The notes: generated by a model from the sequence alone, not told the origin. Positions 7,469-16,029 are shown, counted from the first letter of the stretch. The stretch: 64,000 bases of DNA from a virus (IMGVR_UViG_3300025880_001127:1-64000); one strand, 5' to 3'. Numbers and translations are program-made.

Positions 7469-9511
7469 TTACTTGGTTTGGGCAAAAAACACGCCATTCC
7501 AATCTTTAGGTAAGTCTTGTGTCTTTTGGAATTCACAACGCTCAATCCACATATCATAGTAGCCAGCCATTTGTCCGTCAAAGTGATCATGTAACATCTT
7601 ACACTTGTCTATTGCGTCATCAAATCTTTGCGCCAGATAGTCTTCATACATATCTTGGTGTTTCTTTTGTGCTTTACGCCAAGCTGGACGCTTCTGATCT
7701 AATACTGTCCATATACCAACACCAACACTCTTGCCTTTAACTGCTAAGTCATCTATCTTTAAGTAAAAGAAGTCTGACTTAGTTGTTTGGTATGTAGCAT
7801 CGCCTACTAGTAGTAAACATCCGTACTCTTTACATTTTGATTCAATACGTGCGGCAGTACTTACTGCGTCTCCCAAAACATCATAACTGTGTCTAGCTGT
7901 TGATCCCATCTCACCAATATAACCAAGTCCTGTATTGATACCTGCGCCCATGCCTACTGCTGGTCTACCTTGTGGAATAATAACTTCTTCATTAAATTTA
8001 TCCACTGCCGCTAACATATCTAATCCACATTGTACTGCGGTTCTTGGATGGTGACGATCATCTATAGGCGCATTGTGTATGTGCATACTAGCATCGCCTA
8101 TATACTTAATAATCATTCCATCACTGTCTAATACAGGCTGTGTAATACTATCCATGTAGCCATTCATTATTTTAGTTAGGCCTTTTACATCGTCACCAAA
8201 ACTCTCACCTAGTGGAGTAAAGCCACGCAAGTCACTAAACACGATACTAACTTCTTTCTTTACACCATCTTTAATGAGTGCTGGATTTTCTTGTAGTAGT
8301 TTAACAACTGTAGGTGATGCGTATCCGCCAAACTGTTTCTTAATTTCTTGTTTTTGTAGGAATTCATCTACAAATTTAACTATATACCTAGTCATGCCCA
8401 CTAGTATTAAAAAGGCACTAGATGTAGCGCCATCAATCAAATAGTTATAGTTATTAAAACTATATATGCTATAAAATATTGAACCACCTACTGCGACTAC
8501 AAATACTATAATGCCAGCATAAGTCCAACGTGCTAGTACAATAACAAAAAGTCCTACTAATAAGAAGCCTAACATTTCAGCATCAAAAGCCCAAGCAGGT
8601 CGTTCAATATTACTTTTGTTAAACACTGTGCCAAGTATAGTGGCATGTATTTCGTGTGGGTATATACTGCCCGCCGCTGTTGCTACTGGCTGTGAAACAC
8701 CTGCCGCTGTTGGGCCAACAAATACTATGCCGCCATCAAAGTCGTCTGGTAAGTTTGTTGTGCTATAACTTTTATTCTTTTGACTCCAGTCAATCCAAAC
8801 ACGCCCAAGTCCATCTGTTTGTATAATACCAAACTGTGGTATGCGTAGTTTGTCAACACCAAATTCATTTAACTTAATCTGAAAACTAGGATCTCCAGCA
8901 ATAACTCGTAATACTTCCATTGTAACACTTGGATAAAGTGTGCCTTGGCTTTCTATAACCATTGGCATACGTCTTGTTACACCATCAGCTTCTGGGAATG
9001 TATCTACGATGCCACTGCCAACTGATGAAAATTCTATGTCTGGTACGTTTGCTATAACACCTTCACGGCTGGGTATAAGGTACATAAAGTCACTATTAAC
9101 AATAGTAGCACCAGGATTAATTGCTTCGTTTTTATTCTCATCTGCGCCCAGCATGTTTAGGATAACTGGTAACTGTTGCATTGTTAATGCTAAATCTTGA
9201 TCCTCTCCTGCTCGATCAGTTTCAGCCATTAGTACATTAAACACAACTAAGCCAGCACCACGGTCATATAAGTCTATAATTAACTCACTATAGTCTCCAC
9301 GTGGCCAGGGCCATTGTCCTTTTTCTTCTAAACTTGCTTCGTCTATGTTAACAGTGTATATGTTATTTTCAATTGGCTCTTGATTTACTATTAGTTGGTC
9401 AAAGTATCTCAACCTTAAACTATCTAGAAATACTGGGTTACTACTATACACCCAAGTAAGAAGTAGTAGTACAAGCACACTCCATATTGGAGAGAATAAT
9501 ATCTTACGCAT
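7469..9511 (-). CDS. CHASE2-domain class III adenylate cyclase, membrane bound
   Basis: 680 aa. One N-terminal TM helix, a CHASE2 sensor of about 270 residues facing the periplasm, three TM helices near 308-375, then a class III cyclase domain from about 405. Visible cyclase residues: metal Asp in FSDLRGFT, KYIGD with the purine-selecting Lys and second metal Asp, and YDVLGD followed by AVSTAARIES. The transition-state Asn normally found in VNxAAR is Ser here, while the catalytic Arg is kept. A phage making cAMP would act on host regulation. The domain order is that of bacterial signalling proteins, pointing to acquisition from a host. Confidence 0.92.
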   Translation of the reverse strand: MRKILFSPIWSVLVLLLLTWVYSSNPVFLDSLRLRYFDQLIVNQEPIENNIYTVNIDEASLEEKGQWPWPRGDYSELIIDLYDRGAGLVVFNVLMAETDRAGEDQDLALTMQQLPVILNMLGADENKNEAINPGATIVNSDFMYLIPSREGVIANVPDIEFSSVGSGIVDTFPEADGVTRRMPMVIESQGTLYPSVTMEVLRVIAGDPSFQIKLNEFGVDKLRIPQFGIIQTDGLGRVWIDWSQKNKSYSTTNLPDDFDGGIVFVGPTAAGVSQPVATAAGSIYPHEIHATILGTVFNKSNIERPAWAFDAEMLGFLLVGLFVIVLARWTYAGIIVFVVAVGGSIFYSIYSFNNYNYLIDGATSSAFLILVGMTRYIVKFVDEFLQKQEIKKQFGGYASPTVVKLLQENPALIKDGVKKEVSIVFSDLRGFTPLGESFGDDVKGLTKIMNGYMDSITQPVLDSDGMIIKYIGDASMHIHNAPIDDRHHPRTAVQCGLDMLAAVDKFNEEVIIPQGRPAVGMGAGINTGLGYIGEMGSTARHSYDVLGDAVSTAARIESKCKEYGCLLLVGDATYQTTKSDFFYLKIDDLAVKGKSVGVGIWTVLDQKRPAWRKAQKKHQDMYEDYLAQRFDDAIDKCKMLHDHFDGQMAGYYDMWIERCEFQKTQDLPKDWNGVFFAQTK

Positions 9512-9520
9512 AATTAATCC

Positions 9521-9925
9521 TTAATGCTGGTGGTCTGATAACTGTGTTTTTATTTCGTCATCTACTAATTCAAGCTCGTCTATCCAAACCTCATGTGTTG
9601 TGAATGTAGTTTGTAATTCACCAATTAGGTCTGCCAATCTACGGTCAATATATTCACCTAGTCTATTGTCTTCACTAATACGCATGTTATCAATCTCTAA
9701 AATACCGTCAAGTGTTTTTGCTTTAAGGTCATCTAAATCCTTACGTAACTGCTTTACATCGTTAATTAATGTAACTTCTTTTTCAACTTCTGTTCTTGCT
9801 GTAAGTTCTGCCATCTCTGATTCGAGTTGACTAATTGTCTGTGCTTGTTGTGCTGTCCACCATACAAACGCACTAACTTGTAGTACTATTGTAATTACAA
9901 CACCTATACTAAATTTAGTATTCAT
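9521..9925 (-). CDS. TM-anchored coiled-coil protein
   Basis: 134 aa. TM helix at residues 7-25 (IGVVITIVLQVSAFVWW), then a long coiled coil to the C terminus, rich in Glu, Leu and Lys. The topology resembles inner-membrane spanins or anchoring subunits, but there is no diagnostic motif. It lies 9 nt upstream of the cyclase and could be its partner. Confidence 0.75.
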   Translation of the reverse strand: MNTKFSIGVVITIVLQVSAFVWWTAQQAQTISQLESEMAELTARTEVEKEVTLINDVKQLRKDLDDLKAKTLDGILEIDNMRISEDNRLGEYIDRRLADLIGELQTTFTTHEVWIDELELVDDEIKTQLSDHQH

Positions 9926-9985
9926 GTTTTTTCCTCATTAGTTTTGCTTTAATGTGTTCCATTTCAGCATTTCTTGTATTCTTTT

Positions 9986-10183
9986 CTATGACGGCTTTAT
10001 TGGCTTTTGATAATAGTCTGGGTTCTTAACCCCTGGTATAAATTCCACTACTGGACAATACTTTGGACGATTTATCTTCTTGCCTGGCCGGTGACGATGA
10101 ATGTAAACTTTTTCTAACTTTAGCAATTCTTCGTCTGCGGTCAATTTTCTGCTGTTGGGTGTATCGTTCAATCGTGTTGTCAT
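9986..10183 (-). CDS. Hypothetical protein downstream of gp26-like gene
   Basis: 65 aa, not recognised; basic and proline-rich, with HRHRPGKKINRPKY. Coupled by ATGA to the gp26-like gene, so probably a baseplate-related partner, by inference from position. Confidence 0.7.
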   Translation of the reverse strand: MTTRLNDTPNSRKLTADEELLKLEKVYIHRHRPGKKINRPKYCPVVEFIPGVKNPDYYQKPIKPS

Positions 10184-10434
10184 GCTGACTTTGATTTAAT
10201 TTGAGTGAATATATATTTTAAATCAGACTTTGAAAGTTGAGACACTTCAATATCAGAAGTAACACAAGCATCAATAGTATTAACAATTGCGTTAAACATC
10301 TGTAATGGGTTTTGAGACTCTATTGAAATAGTTAATGTTTCTAATAATACCTTTTGCTCTTCTGCAAGAAAGGGCCTGTAAGATATCTTTTGTTCTGTAG
10401 ATGGTATTGTTAGTTCGTAGTTTGGCAGTGCCAT
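10180..10434 (-). CDS. T4 gp26-like baseplate hub assembly protein, short
   Basis: 84 aa. LTIPSTEQKISYRPFLAEEQKVLL matches the N-terminal signature of T4 baseplate protein gp26 (family T4_baseplate). T4 gp26 is about 208 aa, so this copy is less than half length. The next gene may carry the rest of the function, or the protein is naturally short in this group. It belongs to the hub assembly pathway in the cytoplasm. Confidence 0.75.
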   Translation of the reverse strand: MALPNYELTIPSTEQKISYRPFLAEEQKVLLETLTISIESQNPLQMFNAIVNTIDACVTSDIEVSQLSKSDLKYIFTQIKSKSA

Positions 10435-10468
10435 AATTTATCATCCTTATATTTTCTCCCAGTATTTA

Positions 10469-10567
10469 TTATATAAACACCCATATACAAAACGTACATA
10501 TGGCTGCGAGCATTATACACAGCCATAGCCAGTCTGTTGGGTCCATGGGATTTTGGTTATGCGACAT
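10469..10567 (-). CDS. Single-span membrane peptide (32 aa)
   Basis: The frame MSHNQNPMDPTDWLWL has a hydrophobic helix of about 20 residues to the C terminus. A strong GAGAGGGG ribosome binding site lies 7 nt before the ATG, which is the main support. Function unknown. Confidence 0.6.
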   Translation of the reverse strand: MSHNQNPMDPTDWLWLCIMLAAICTFCIWVFI

Positions 10568-10597
10568 TTTGCCCCTCTCACTGGATCTGTAGTAAGT

Positions 10598-10942
10598 TTA
10601 TTTACTTAAAAATTCAATTCCAATAACTATACCGATATTGTTTTCTCCAAATGATTCCAAAGCTGGTGCGACGAATACACTATTGTCTTGATAAATTTCT
10701 TTGCCTACTCTAATGTATGGACTAATATTACTGTTATTGTATCCAGTAACTAGTGCGCCCTCTACCCAAAAATTGTCATAATCAAACTTCACACCACCAT
10801 ATACACTGATATCATTCATACTGTTAACATATATACCTGTAATAAATTGATTGTCTTGTAGTCTAACGTGTGGGTGTGATAAGTTGTAATCACCAGCTAA
10901 CCCCAAGTGTGCTGATAATGCTATTCCATATAATATTTCCAT
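10598..10942 (-). CDS. Small outer-membrane-barrel-like protein, paralogue of 15144-15488
   Basis: 114 aa. The N terminus MEILYGIALSAHLGLAGDYN is shared with MENIIFGLAMTAHLGLAGEYN of the paralogue at the other end of the curli operon, followed by HPHVR. Alternating residues and repeated aromatic/Gly strands suggest a small beta-barrel or beta-sandwich. Likely a surface or secretion accessory; not characterised. Confidence 0.78.
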   Translation of the reverse strand: MEILYGIALSAHLGLAGDYNLSHPHVRLQDNQFITGIYVNSMNDISVYGGVKFDYDNFWVEGALVTGYNNSNISPYIRVGKEIYQDNSVFVAPALESFGENNIGIVIGIEFLSK

Positions 10943-11797
10943 TTAATTTTGTGTTACGCTAATAGCGCATCCTATTGTGTTTGTACAGATCCCTGTTAAA
11001 CTGTATGATTGATTAGTTGTGCTGTCTTGTGTTGTATTTACAGTATACGCCCCACCACCATTGGTGAGGTCTAAAGTCATACTATGAGATCCAGTACCTT
11101 CCTGTGAACTCGTCACATCATGGTCGTTACCCGTTAGTACCAGTCTACCAAAGTTATATTGTCCACCTTGATATCCATCTATTGTATTATCATTTCCAAC
11201 AACCTTCGCCTGAGCTTGATTGTATTGTGATCCATCTTGTACAAGTGTAATGTTATTTCTATCACCAGTTATTGGTGTGTTGCCATACCCATGTACTATA
11301 TGATTGTTACCATCTTGGTCTACAGTAATAGTATTATCATCACCGTTTGCTTCTACTTTTGCAAAGTTGTAATTACCATCTTGATCAACAATAATAGTTT
11401 GATTATAATCACCACCATTGCCTAGTTCGGCATATGCATAGTTATAGTTGCCATTTTGTTCAATATCAATAACACAATTATTACCATGGCAATCTAAACT
11501 TGCTGAGTTGTTATCGCCTATTTGCGACACATTGTTTATTCCATTACCAGAACTCATCCACGCCCACACTTGATTATTGTCACCTGTTTGCGCATATGTA
11601 GTGCTTGTGTTGTTACCACTTACTTGAGCTTTACCGCCCGAACCAGTTATCTTATTGTTAGCGCCATCTTGAGTGATAGTCATATCTATATTATCACCAA
11701 CTTGTCTAATCCATATTTCATTTGCCCAACTAGTAGTTGTTTTGATTGATAACAATACTGTTAGAGGAACCAACACCCACTTTAAAACCGTATTCAT
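10943..11797 (-). CDS. Curlin-repeat protein 2 (CsgA/CsgB-like)
   Basis: 284 aa. Signal peptide (residues 1-25, cleavage near SWA-NE), then many imperfect curlin repeats of the form Q-x-G-x-x-N-x-x-x (QDGANNKI, QTGDNNQVW, QIGDNNSAS, QDGNYNFAK, QDGNNHIVH). These build amyloid fibres outside the cell. AAGGAGGG lies directly before the chosen ATG. The 5' end overlaps the FecR-domain gene by 68 nt. A single disulfide-capable pair (GICTNTIGC) is near the C terminus. Confidence 0.9.
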   Translation of the reverse strand: MNTVLKWVLVPLTVLLSIKTTTSWANEIWIRQVGDNIDMTITQDGANNKITGSGGKAQVSGNNTSTTYAQTGDNNQVWAWMSSGNGINNVSQIGDNNSASLDCHGNNCVIDIEQNGNYNYAYAELGNGGDYNQTIIVDQDGNYNFAKVEANGDDNTITVDQDGNNHIVHGYGNTPITGDRNNITLVQDGSQYNQAQAKVVGNDNTIDGYQGGQYNFGRLVLTGNDHDVTSSQEGTGSHSMTLDLTNGGGAYTVNTTQDSTTNQSYSLTGICTNTIGCAISVTQN

Positions 11798-12860
11798 AAA
11801 ACCCTCCTTGAACAAAGTCTACATTGTAGCTGTGACTTTGGCTTAAATTTAATTGAAAGAAATGTTGATCTCCTTCTTTGCGACTTACTACAAAATAAGG
11901 ATATTCCTCATCATAAAATATATTTGTATCTGGATCTAATCCAAAAAACTTATCCTGAAAAAACTCTACATTTTGTGTTCCTAGACTATCAAACCATTTT
12001 GATAGTATTTCAGCAAGTTGTTTTTCCAATTGATCTATAAACTCTGAATTTAGGTAAGTTGTGTTATCTAAATCAGTTACCCAAATATTTTTAATACCAT
12101 CAACTAATGGATCACTGTCTAGTTCGTCAAACTCTAAAAAGTCAATGTCTAATATATCAGTAGGTGGTTTTTGTTTTATTATCTCTTCTGTGTAAGGTGA
12201 TACTTTACGTACAATTAACATTGCTGTAAGCATATTTTCTGGTAAGTCTAGTACAACTCCTGGCTTTGGAACAGCACCACTGTGTGAAACTATAGTAGTT
12301 TGGAATGCTTGATTCATAATAACCATTCCCACATCGCTCTCAACACTAATCTCACCAGTTACACATAATCCACTTTCATCACAACTGGGCAATAGTGTTA
12401 TCATACTGCCGCCTATCTCATCTACAATCATCATAAAGTCTGTACCACGCACTGTAACTTTAGCACTTGGCGTTCTTATGTTTACTCGTTGTCTTGAATT
12501 CTTTGCTATTTGTCCACTAGCATAACGTACTGCGCCTAGTGTTGCTTTCATACTAAGAGCACCTGTTCCACTAGCTGGATCGTATATAAACTCATCAATA
12601 GTCATACGACTATTTTCAGTAACATCTACTCTAGTATCGTCTACAAAGTCTAAACGCAATTTACCTTTACCAGTAGCAATATTATCGTTCATTTGTAAGC
12701 CAAGACCTACTTCGCCAGTGTATGCTTCTTTATCACGTTTAATTGTACTTGTGCCAGAAGATTCAGCAACCGCTCCAATAGGAGTTGCCCTAGCTATACT
12801 TACGTATGCTAGAGCAACAAATATTATACATATAAGTTTAATCGGATTGTGTAATATCAA
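11730..12860 (-). CDS. FecR-domain exported protein in the curli operon
   Basis: 376 aa. Signal peptide (1-25, ISIARA-TP), then a FecR domain: AVAESSGTSTIKRD, VGLGLQMNDNIATGKGKLRLDF, VNIRTPSAKVTVRGTDF. The C-terminal third is rich in aromatic and Asn residues and ends in SNSIVINQNNY, which resembles a curlin repeat. It may anchor or nucleate fibres. It overlaps both neighbouring curlin genes, so the three are translated as a unit. Confidence 0.85.
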   Translation of the reverse strand: MILHNPIKLICIIFVALAYVSIARATPIGAVAESSGTSTIKRDKEAYTGEVGLGLQMNDNIATGKGKLRLDFVDDTRVDVTENSRMTIDEFIYDPASGTGALSMKATLGAVRYASGQIAKNSRQRVNIRTPSAKVTVRGTDFMMIVDEIGGSMITLLPSCDESGLCVTGEISVESDVGMVIMNQAFQTTIVSHSGAVPKPGVVLDLPENMLTAMLIVRKVSPYTEEIIKQKPPTDILDIDFLEFDELDSDPLVDGIKNIWVTDLDNTTYLNSEFIDQLEKQLAEILSKWFDSLGTQNVEFFQDKFFGLDPDTNIFYDEEYPYFVVSRKEGDQHFFQLNLSQSHSYNVDFVQGGFYEYGFKVGVGSSNSIVINQNNY

Positions 12861-13605
12861 CTGTGTTACCGTCCCCAGTTGAAGTTATATCTACTAGGTT
12901 ATCGTAGATACCACTTTGTGTAATAGTATATACACTACCACCACCTGTTATATCTAATGTTACAGTGTGTCCTAAAGTATCACCATTACCATCAATATTT
13001 AAATCAATAATGTTACCTGGAGAATTAGTACTTAGGTTAGTATCAGTTGCGCTTGTAATTGTTGATCCACTTGCTGTTGATGCGCTGTTGTCAATTTCTA
13101 CAGTAACATTAGCATCAGTTCCATCCAAGTCCATTTGTATCAGGTTGTCATCACCATCAATTGTAAAGTTAACAGTGGCATCACCGCCATCAGTAGTTTC
13201 ACCAATCTTAAAGTCATAGTTGTTGTCATCACCTGTTGTAGTAATATTTAATGTTACATTATCACAATTGCCACCACCAATTGTTGCTGTGCTGTCACAT
13301 AATAGGTCAACATTGTTACTATTTCCAGTAAACACCCAGGTACCTGTATAACTGTCACCAGCAATAATTGCGTCAATAGTGTTTGTATCACCAGTTTGTG
13401 TTATACTAAACACCATATTATCGCCATAGAGCCCAGCGTCTGTAGTGCTGTCTCCAAATTCGTTGTTTTGTCCGTCTTGAGTGATATCTAAATCTAGACT
13501 ATCCCCAATTTGTGTTATATATATTTCATTAGCCATTACTGATAACGATGCTAATGTTGTAAACACTATTGCCATTATGGCACTACTTAATAATTTTTTC
13601 TGCAT
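12838..13605 (-). CDS. Curlin-repeat protein 1 (CsgA/CsgB-like)
   Basis: 255 aa. Signal peptide (1-25, SVMA-NE), first repeat ITQIGDSLDLDITQDGQNN, then diverged repeats rich in D, T, N and G, for example TQTGDTNTIDAI and DGDDNLIQM, ending in DGNTVDITQ. Secreted amyloid subunit by similarity. It overlaps the FecR gene by 23 nt. Confidence 0.88.
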   Translation of the reverse strand: MQKKLLSSAIMAIVFTTLASLSVMANEIYITQIGDSLDLDITQDGQNNEFGDSTTDAGLYGDNMVFSITQTGDTNTIDAIIAGDSYTGTWVFTGNSNNVDLLCDSTATIGGGNCDNVTLNITTTGDDNNYDFKIGETTDGGDATVNFTIDGDDNLIQMDLDGTDANVTVEIDNSASTASGSTITSATDTNLSTNSPGNIIDLNIDGNGDTLGHTVTLDITGGGSVYTITQSGIYDNLVDITSTGDGNTVDITQSD

Positions 13606-13673
13606 ATAGATCTCACTCTCACACTTATATTTAGTGAAATGTGGGTGAAATTGGGCAGATATACTAAAGTATA

Positions 13674-13814
13674 TTAGTTATTATGGGTATCTGGATTTAA
13701 CGCCTTATCTGTATTGGGGCCAACTTGTTGCCAAAATATTTGACTACGTGATTGTAATGTATGATATACTATACCACCTATTATAACTGCTAATGATATT
13801 AAAATCCATTTCAT
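13674..13814 (-). CDS. Small signal-anchor protein (46 aa) in curli operon
   Basis: MKWILISLAVIIGGIVYH gives one TM or uncleaved signal helix, followed by a 28-residue polar tail. It lies 6 nt after csgG and in the same direction. Function unknown. Confidence 0.62.
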   Translation of the reverse strand: MKWILISLAVIIGGIVYHTLQSRSQIFWQQVGPNTDKALNPDTHNN

Positions 13815-13820
13815 TTTAAG

Positions 13821-14639
13821 TTAATGCTCACCTTCTAGATGAGATTCGCTTTCTTCCCATTGCCATAAGCCCAATTCAACACCTTGACATATAATTTCTA
13901 TCACTACTGCTTCAATAGCTTCCCTTACAGCATAGTTTACTGGCTCGTTTACGCTGTAACCACTTTCAACTTCCAATGCTTTAGTGCCAAGGTCTAAAAA
14001 CTTAAATACATCTCCAGCTGTGCGATAACTAGCAATAGATTTTTCTGCGGCTACACTCACCAATACACGGCCGCTGCTTACGCTAACTAATCGCATACTA
14101 ACTGTTACTGTATCAATACGATACTCTGCGGCTGATCCAAGACCAAAGTATCTAGCACCTGCTCCGCCTGTGGTAATATTTGAATCGTAGCCTACAATGC
14201 CACCCTCAACTAATATACCAGCAAACTTCATTGGCGGAAGTGGGGTAGCGTCTTCTGCTTCATAATTTTGCCTTGTGTTACGTATTAACTGACGTTCTTT
14301 AATAACGTTATCCATGCCTACACGTTCCACAACCTCAAACCAAGTGCCTTCGCCTGCTTGTAGCAACGCATCTATTACCCAAACTTCAGCACCCTGTGTT
14401 ACTGCGCTAGATAAGTTAGCAATATTGTCTGCTGGCTTACGTTGTCCAGTTTTATCTGTAAAGCTATATACTCCAACAGTCATAACAGGACCATTTAATG
14501 GCTTTAACTGATTCAGTTCTGTTACTAGTGGGTTTTCCTGTAAGTTTGCTGGACGTTGTAATGGTTTAGGTAATTTTGGATTGTAATTACTACACCCAGC
14601 CAGAAATACAGTAAGTATTATTGTTGTTATTAGCTTCAA
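13821..14639 (-). CDS. csgG: Curli secretion channel lipoprotein CsgG
   Basis: 272 aa. Lipobox LAGC with Cys16, then the CsgG core: VGVYSFTDKTGQRKP, SSAVTQGAEVWVIDAL, WFEVVERVGMDNVIKERQLIR, and GGIVGYDSNITTGGAGARYFG. CsgG forms the nonameric outer-membrane pore that exports curlin. Length matches bacterial CsgG. It is coupled by ATGA to csgF. Confidence 0.95.
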   Translation of the reverse strand: MKLITTIILTVFLAGCSNYNPKLPKPLQRPANLQENPLVTELNQLKPLNGPVMTVGVYSFTDKTGQRKPADNIANLSSAVTQGAEVWVIDALLQAGEGTWFEVVERVGMDNVIKERQLIRNTRQNYEAEDATPLPPMKFAGILVEGGIVGYDSNITTGGAGARYFGLGSAAEYRIDTVTVSMRLVSVSSGRVLVSVAAEKSIASYRTAGDVFKFLDLGTKALEVESGYSVNEPVNYAVREAIEAVVIEIICQGVELGLWQWEESESHLEGEH

Positions 14640-15121
14640 AAGTTAAACTCCCCAGATCCTGGAATAGTTATTTCTGTATAACCATCGGCGCCGTCAATAA
14701 TTAGTGTAATACTGCCAGATGCCTCATCCTTGGTCCAAGAAATAGTAGCACCTTCAACTTCAGTCGTTCCACTATTAGCACAATCCGGTTGTCCTTCTTC
14801 ACCACAAGCAGCAAACATATTGTCCACCATTTGTTTACTCAGTGTAGCATAGATTCTTGATTCTAAGTTTTTAATAAATTTATTGAGAGTAGTGTTTTCA
14901 AGTTCACGCTCAATACGATCAGCTTCACGTTGAGCTTCATCATCAATATCTTTTTGTCTATTGAATCCCAATTGCTCAATACTAAGTACGTGGGCACTAT
15001 ACCCAATGCCACTAAAACTAGGGTTTTTAAAACTGTGTGTTAAGTCGGCAGCCGCCGTACTTGGTACTAACATACTTAACCAAGTAAGGGATAACATGCC
15101 AATTACGTGTTGTATTTTCAT
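14636..15121 (-). CDS. csgF: Curli assembly factor CsgF
   Basis: 161 aa. Signal peptide (STAAA-DL) followed by LTHSFKNPSFSG, the CsgF N-terminal segment known to insert in the CsgG pore, and IYATLSKQMVDNMF in the middle. Start chosen at MKIQHVIG with GGAG upstream; a longer frame would enter the gene at 15144. CsgF couples secretion to fibre nucleation. Confidence 0.92.
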   Translation of the reverse strand: MKIQHVIGMLSLTWLSMLVPSTAAADLTHSFKNPSFSGIGYSAHVLSIEQLGFNRQKDIDDEAQREADRIERELENTTLNKFIKNLESRIYATLSKQMVDNMFAACGEEGQPDCANSGTTEVEGATISWTKDEASGSITLIIDGADGYTEITIPGSGEFNF

Positions 15122-15143
15122 GTAATGTTGTCTCCAACTATAT

Positions 15144-15488
15144 TTAGTATAATAGCTCGATACCAACAACTGCTCCTGGTTTAATTTTGCCTTGTATTTT
15201 TTCAACAGCATTTCCGACAAACAATCTTACATTATTATGTACATCGTATGTGCCACGTACTTGGGGAACTATTAAACTAAGATATCCAGTTGTGGCTGTC
15301 AATTCAAATCCAAAGTTATCGTGTTCAAATCGTCTACCTGCATATAATGATATATTGTCTATACTATTTACAAATGCTCCAGCAATTACATTATCATTTT
15401 CATAACGTACATGTGGGTGTATTTCATTATACTCACCAGCAAGACCTAAATGAGCAGTCATTGCTAATCCAAATATTATATTTTCCAT
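15144..15488 (-). CDS. Small outer-membrane-barrel-like protein, paralogue of 10598-10942
   Basis: 114 aa. Shares the AHLGLAGEYNEIHPHVR block with its paralogue, then strands such as GFELTATTGYL and a terminal GAVVGIELLY. First gene of the curli operon, with its relative the last. Possible secretion or anchoring accessory. Confidence 0.78.
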   Translation of the reverse strand: MENIIFGLAMTAHLGLAGEYNEIHPHVRYENDNVIAGAFVNSIDNISLYAGRRFEHDNFGFELTATTGYLSLIVPQVRGTYDVHNNVRLFVGNAVEKIQGKIKPGAVVGIELLY

Positions 15489-15535
15489 TAATTGTGTGTC
15501 CTTTTCTCACTCACCAATATTTATTGGTCGCAAGA

Positions 15536-15567
15536 AAAATGCTCTAGTGTTTCCACTAGAGCATTTT
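15536..15567. terminator. Strong bidirectional terminator
   Basis: Perfect 14-bp stem AAAATGCTCTAGTG with a 4-nt loop TTTC. A/T tracts lie on both sides. It separates the curli operon from the upstream minus-strand gene. Confidence 0.85.
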
Positions 15568-15619
15568 AATAATAAATTTTGTGTTTTACTTCTTATCTAT
15601 CAATTCTTGTCATTAGGTA

Positions 15620-15811
15620 TTACATTTTGAACTTATTAATTTTAGGACCTGCTACTACTTGGTCATTTTCATCAACAGCAAGAACACCCATTTTAAATAA
15701 TGCTTCTACAGCGTTTTGCAAACCAGTTTGATTGCCCTTCCAGTAACCCATTCCGAAGAGTACAATTCCGATACCCACTGCAAATAGTCCTTGTGTTGTT
15801 TCCATGTCCAT
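15620..15811 (-). CDS. Small single-span membrane protein
   Basis: 63 aa. One TM helix (GLFAVGIGIVLFGMGYW, about residues 8-24) is followed by a short amphipathic helix and a polar tail. It has its own promoter at 15843-15871. Unknown function. Confidence 0.72.
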   Translation of the reverse strand: MDMETTQGLFAVGIGIVLFGMGYWKGNQTGLQNAVEALFKMGVLAVDENDQVVAGPKINKFKM

Positions 15812-15842
15812 AACATTAGTCCTTTTAATTGGTTACACTTAT

Positions 15843-15871
15843 AATATAGTACTTATCACGTTAATTGTCAA
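15843..15871 (-). promoter_or_regulatory. Sigma70-like promoter
   Basis: TTGACA, 17 bp, TATATT on the minus strand, upstream of 15620-15811. The -35 overlaps the stop codon region of the preceding 53-aa gene. Confidence 0.75.
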
Positions 15872-16029
15872 GTATATCTACGTTGATTACGTTTATAAAC
15901 TTTATATGCTTGTGTAACTGTCATGTTTTCATCCATGCCTTGATCCATTGCTTCAATTAACCAATCAAATGTTTTACCATAAAACTGAACTCTGCGATTT
16001 AAAACAGTCATTGCGCCTTTGAGTTGCAT
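15868..16029 (-). CDS. Small hypothetical protein (53 aa)
   Basis: MQLKGAMTVLNRRVQF to YKRNQRRYT; mixed charge, probably two helices, the second basic. GGAGAAGC lies before the ATG, and the promoter at 16063-16091 drives it. Unknown function. Confidence 0.7.
   Translation of the reverse strand: MQLKGAMTVLNRRVQFYGKTFDWLIEAMDQGMDENMTVTQAYKVYKRNQRRYT

Noticed and set aside
9922-9985. Tiny frame between the coiled-coil and baseplate genes
   Set aside because: Only 15 codons from the first ATG with no ribosome site; not supported as a gene.
10943-13605. Possible CRISPR or DNA repeat array
   Set aside because: The periodic sequence is explained by curlin amino-acid repeats; spacing and sequence vary and no constant repeat-spacer structure exists.
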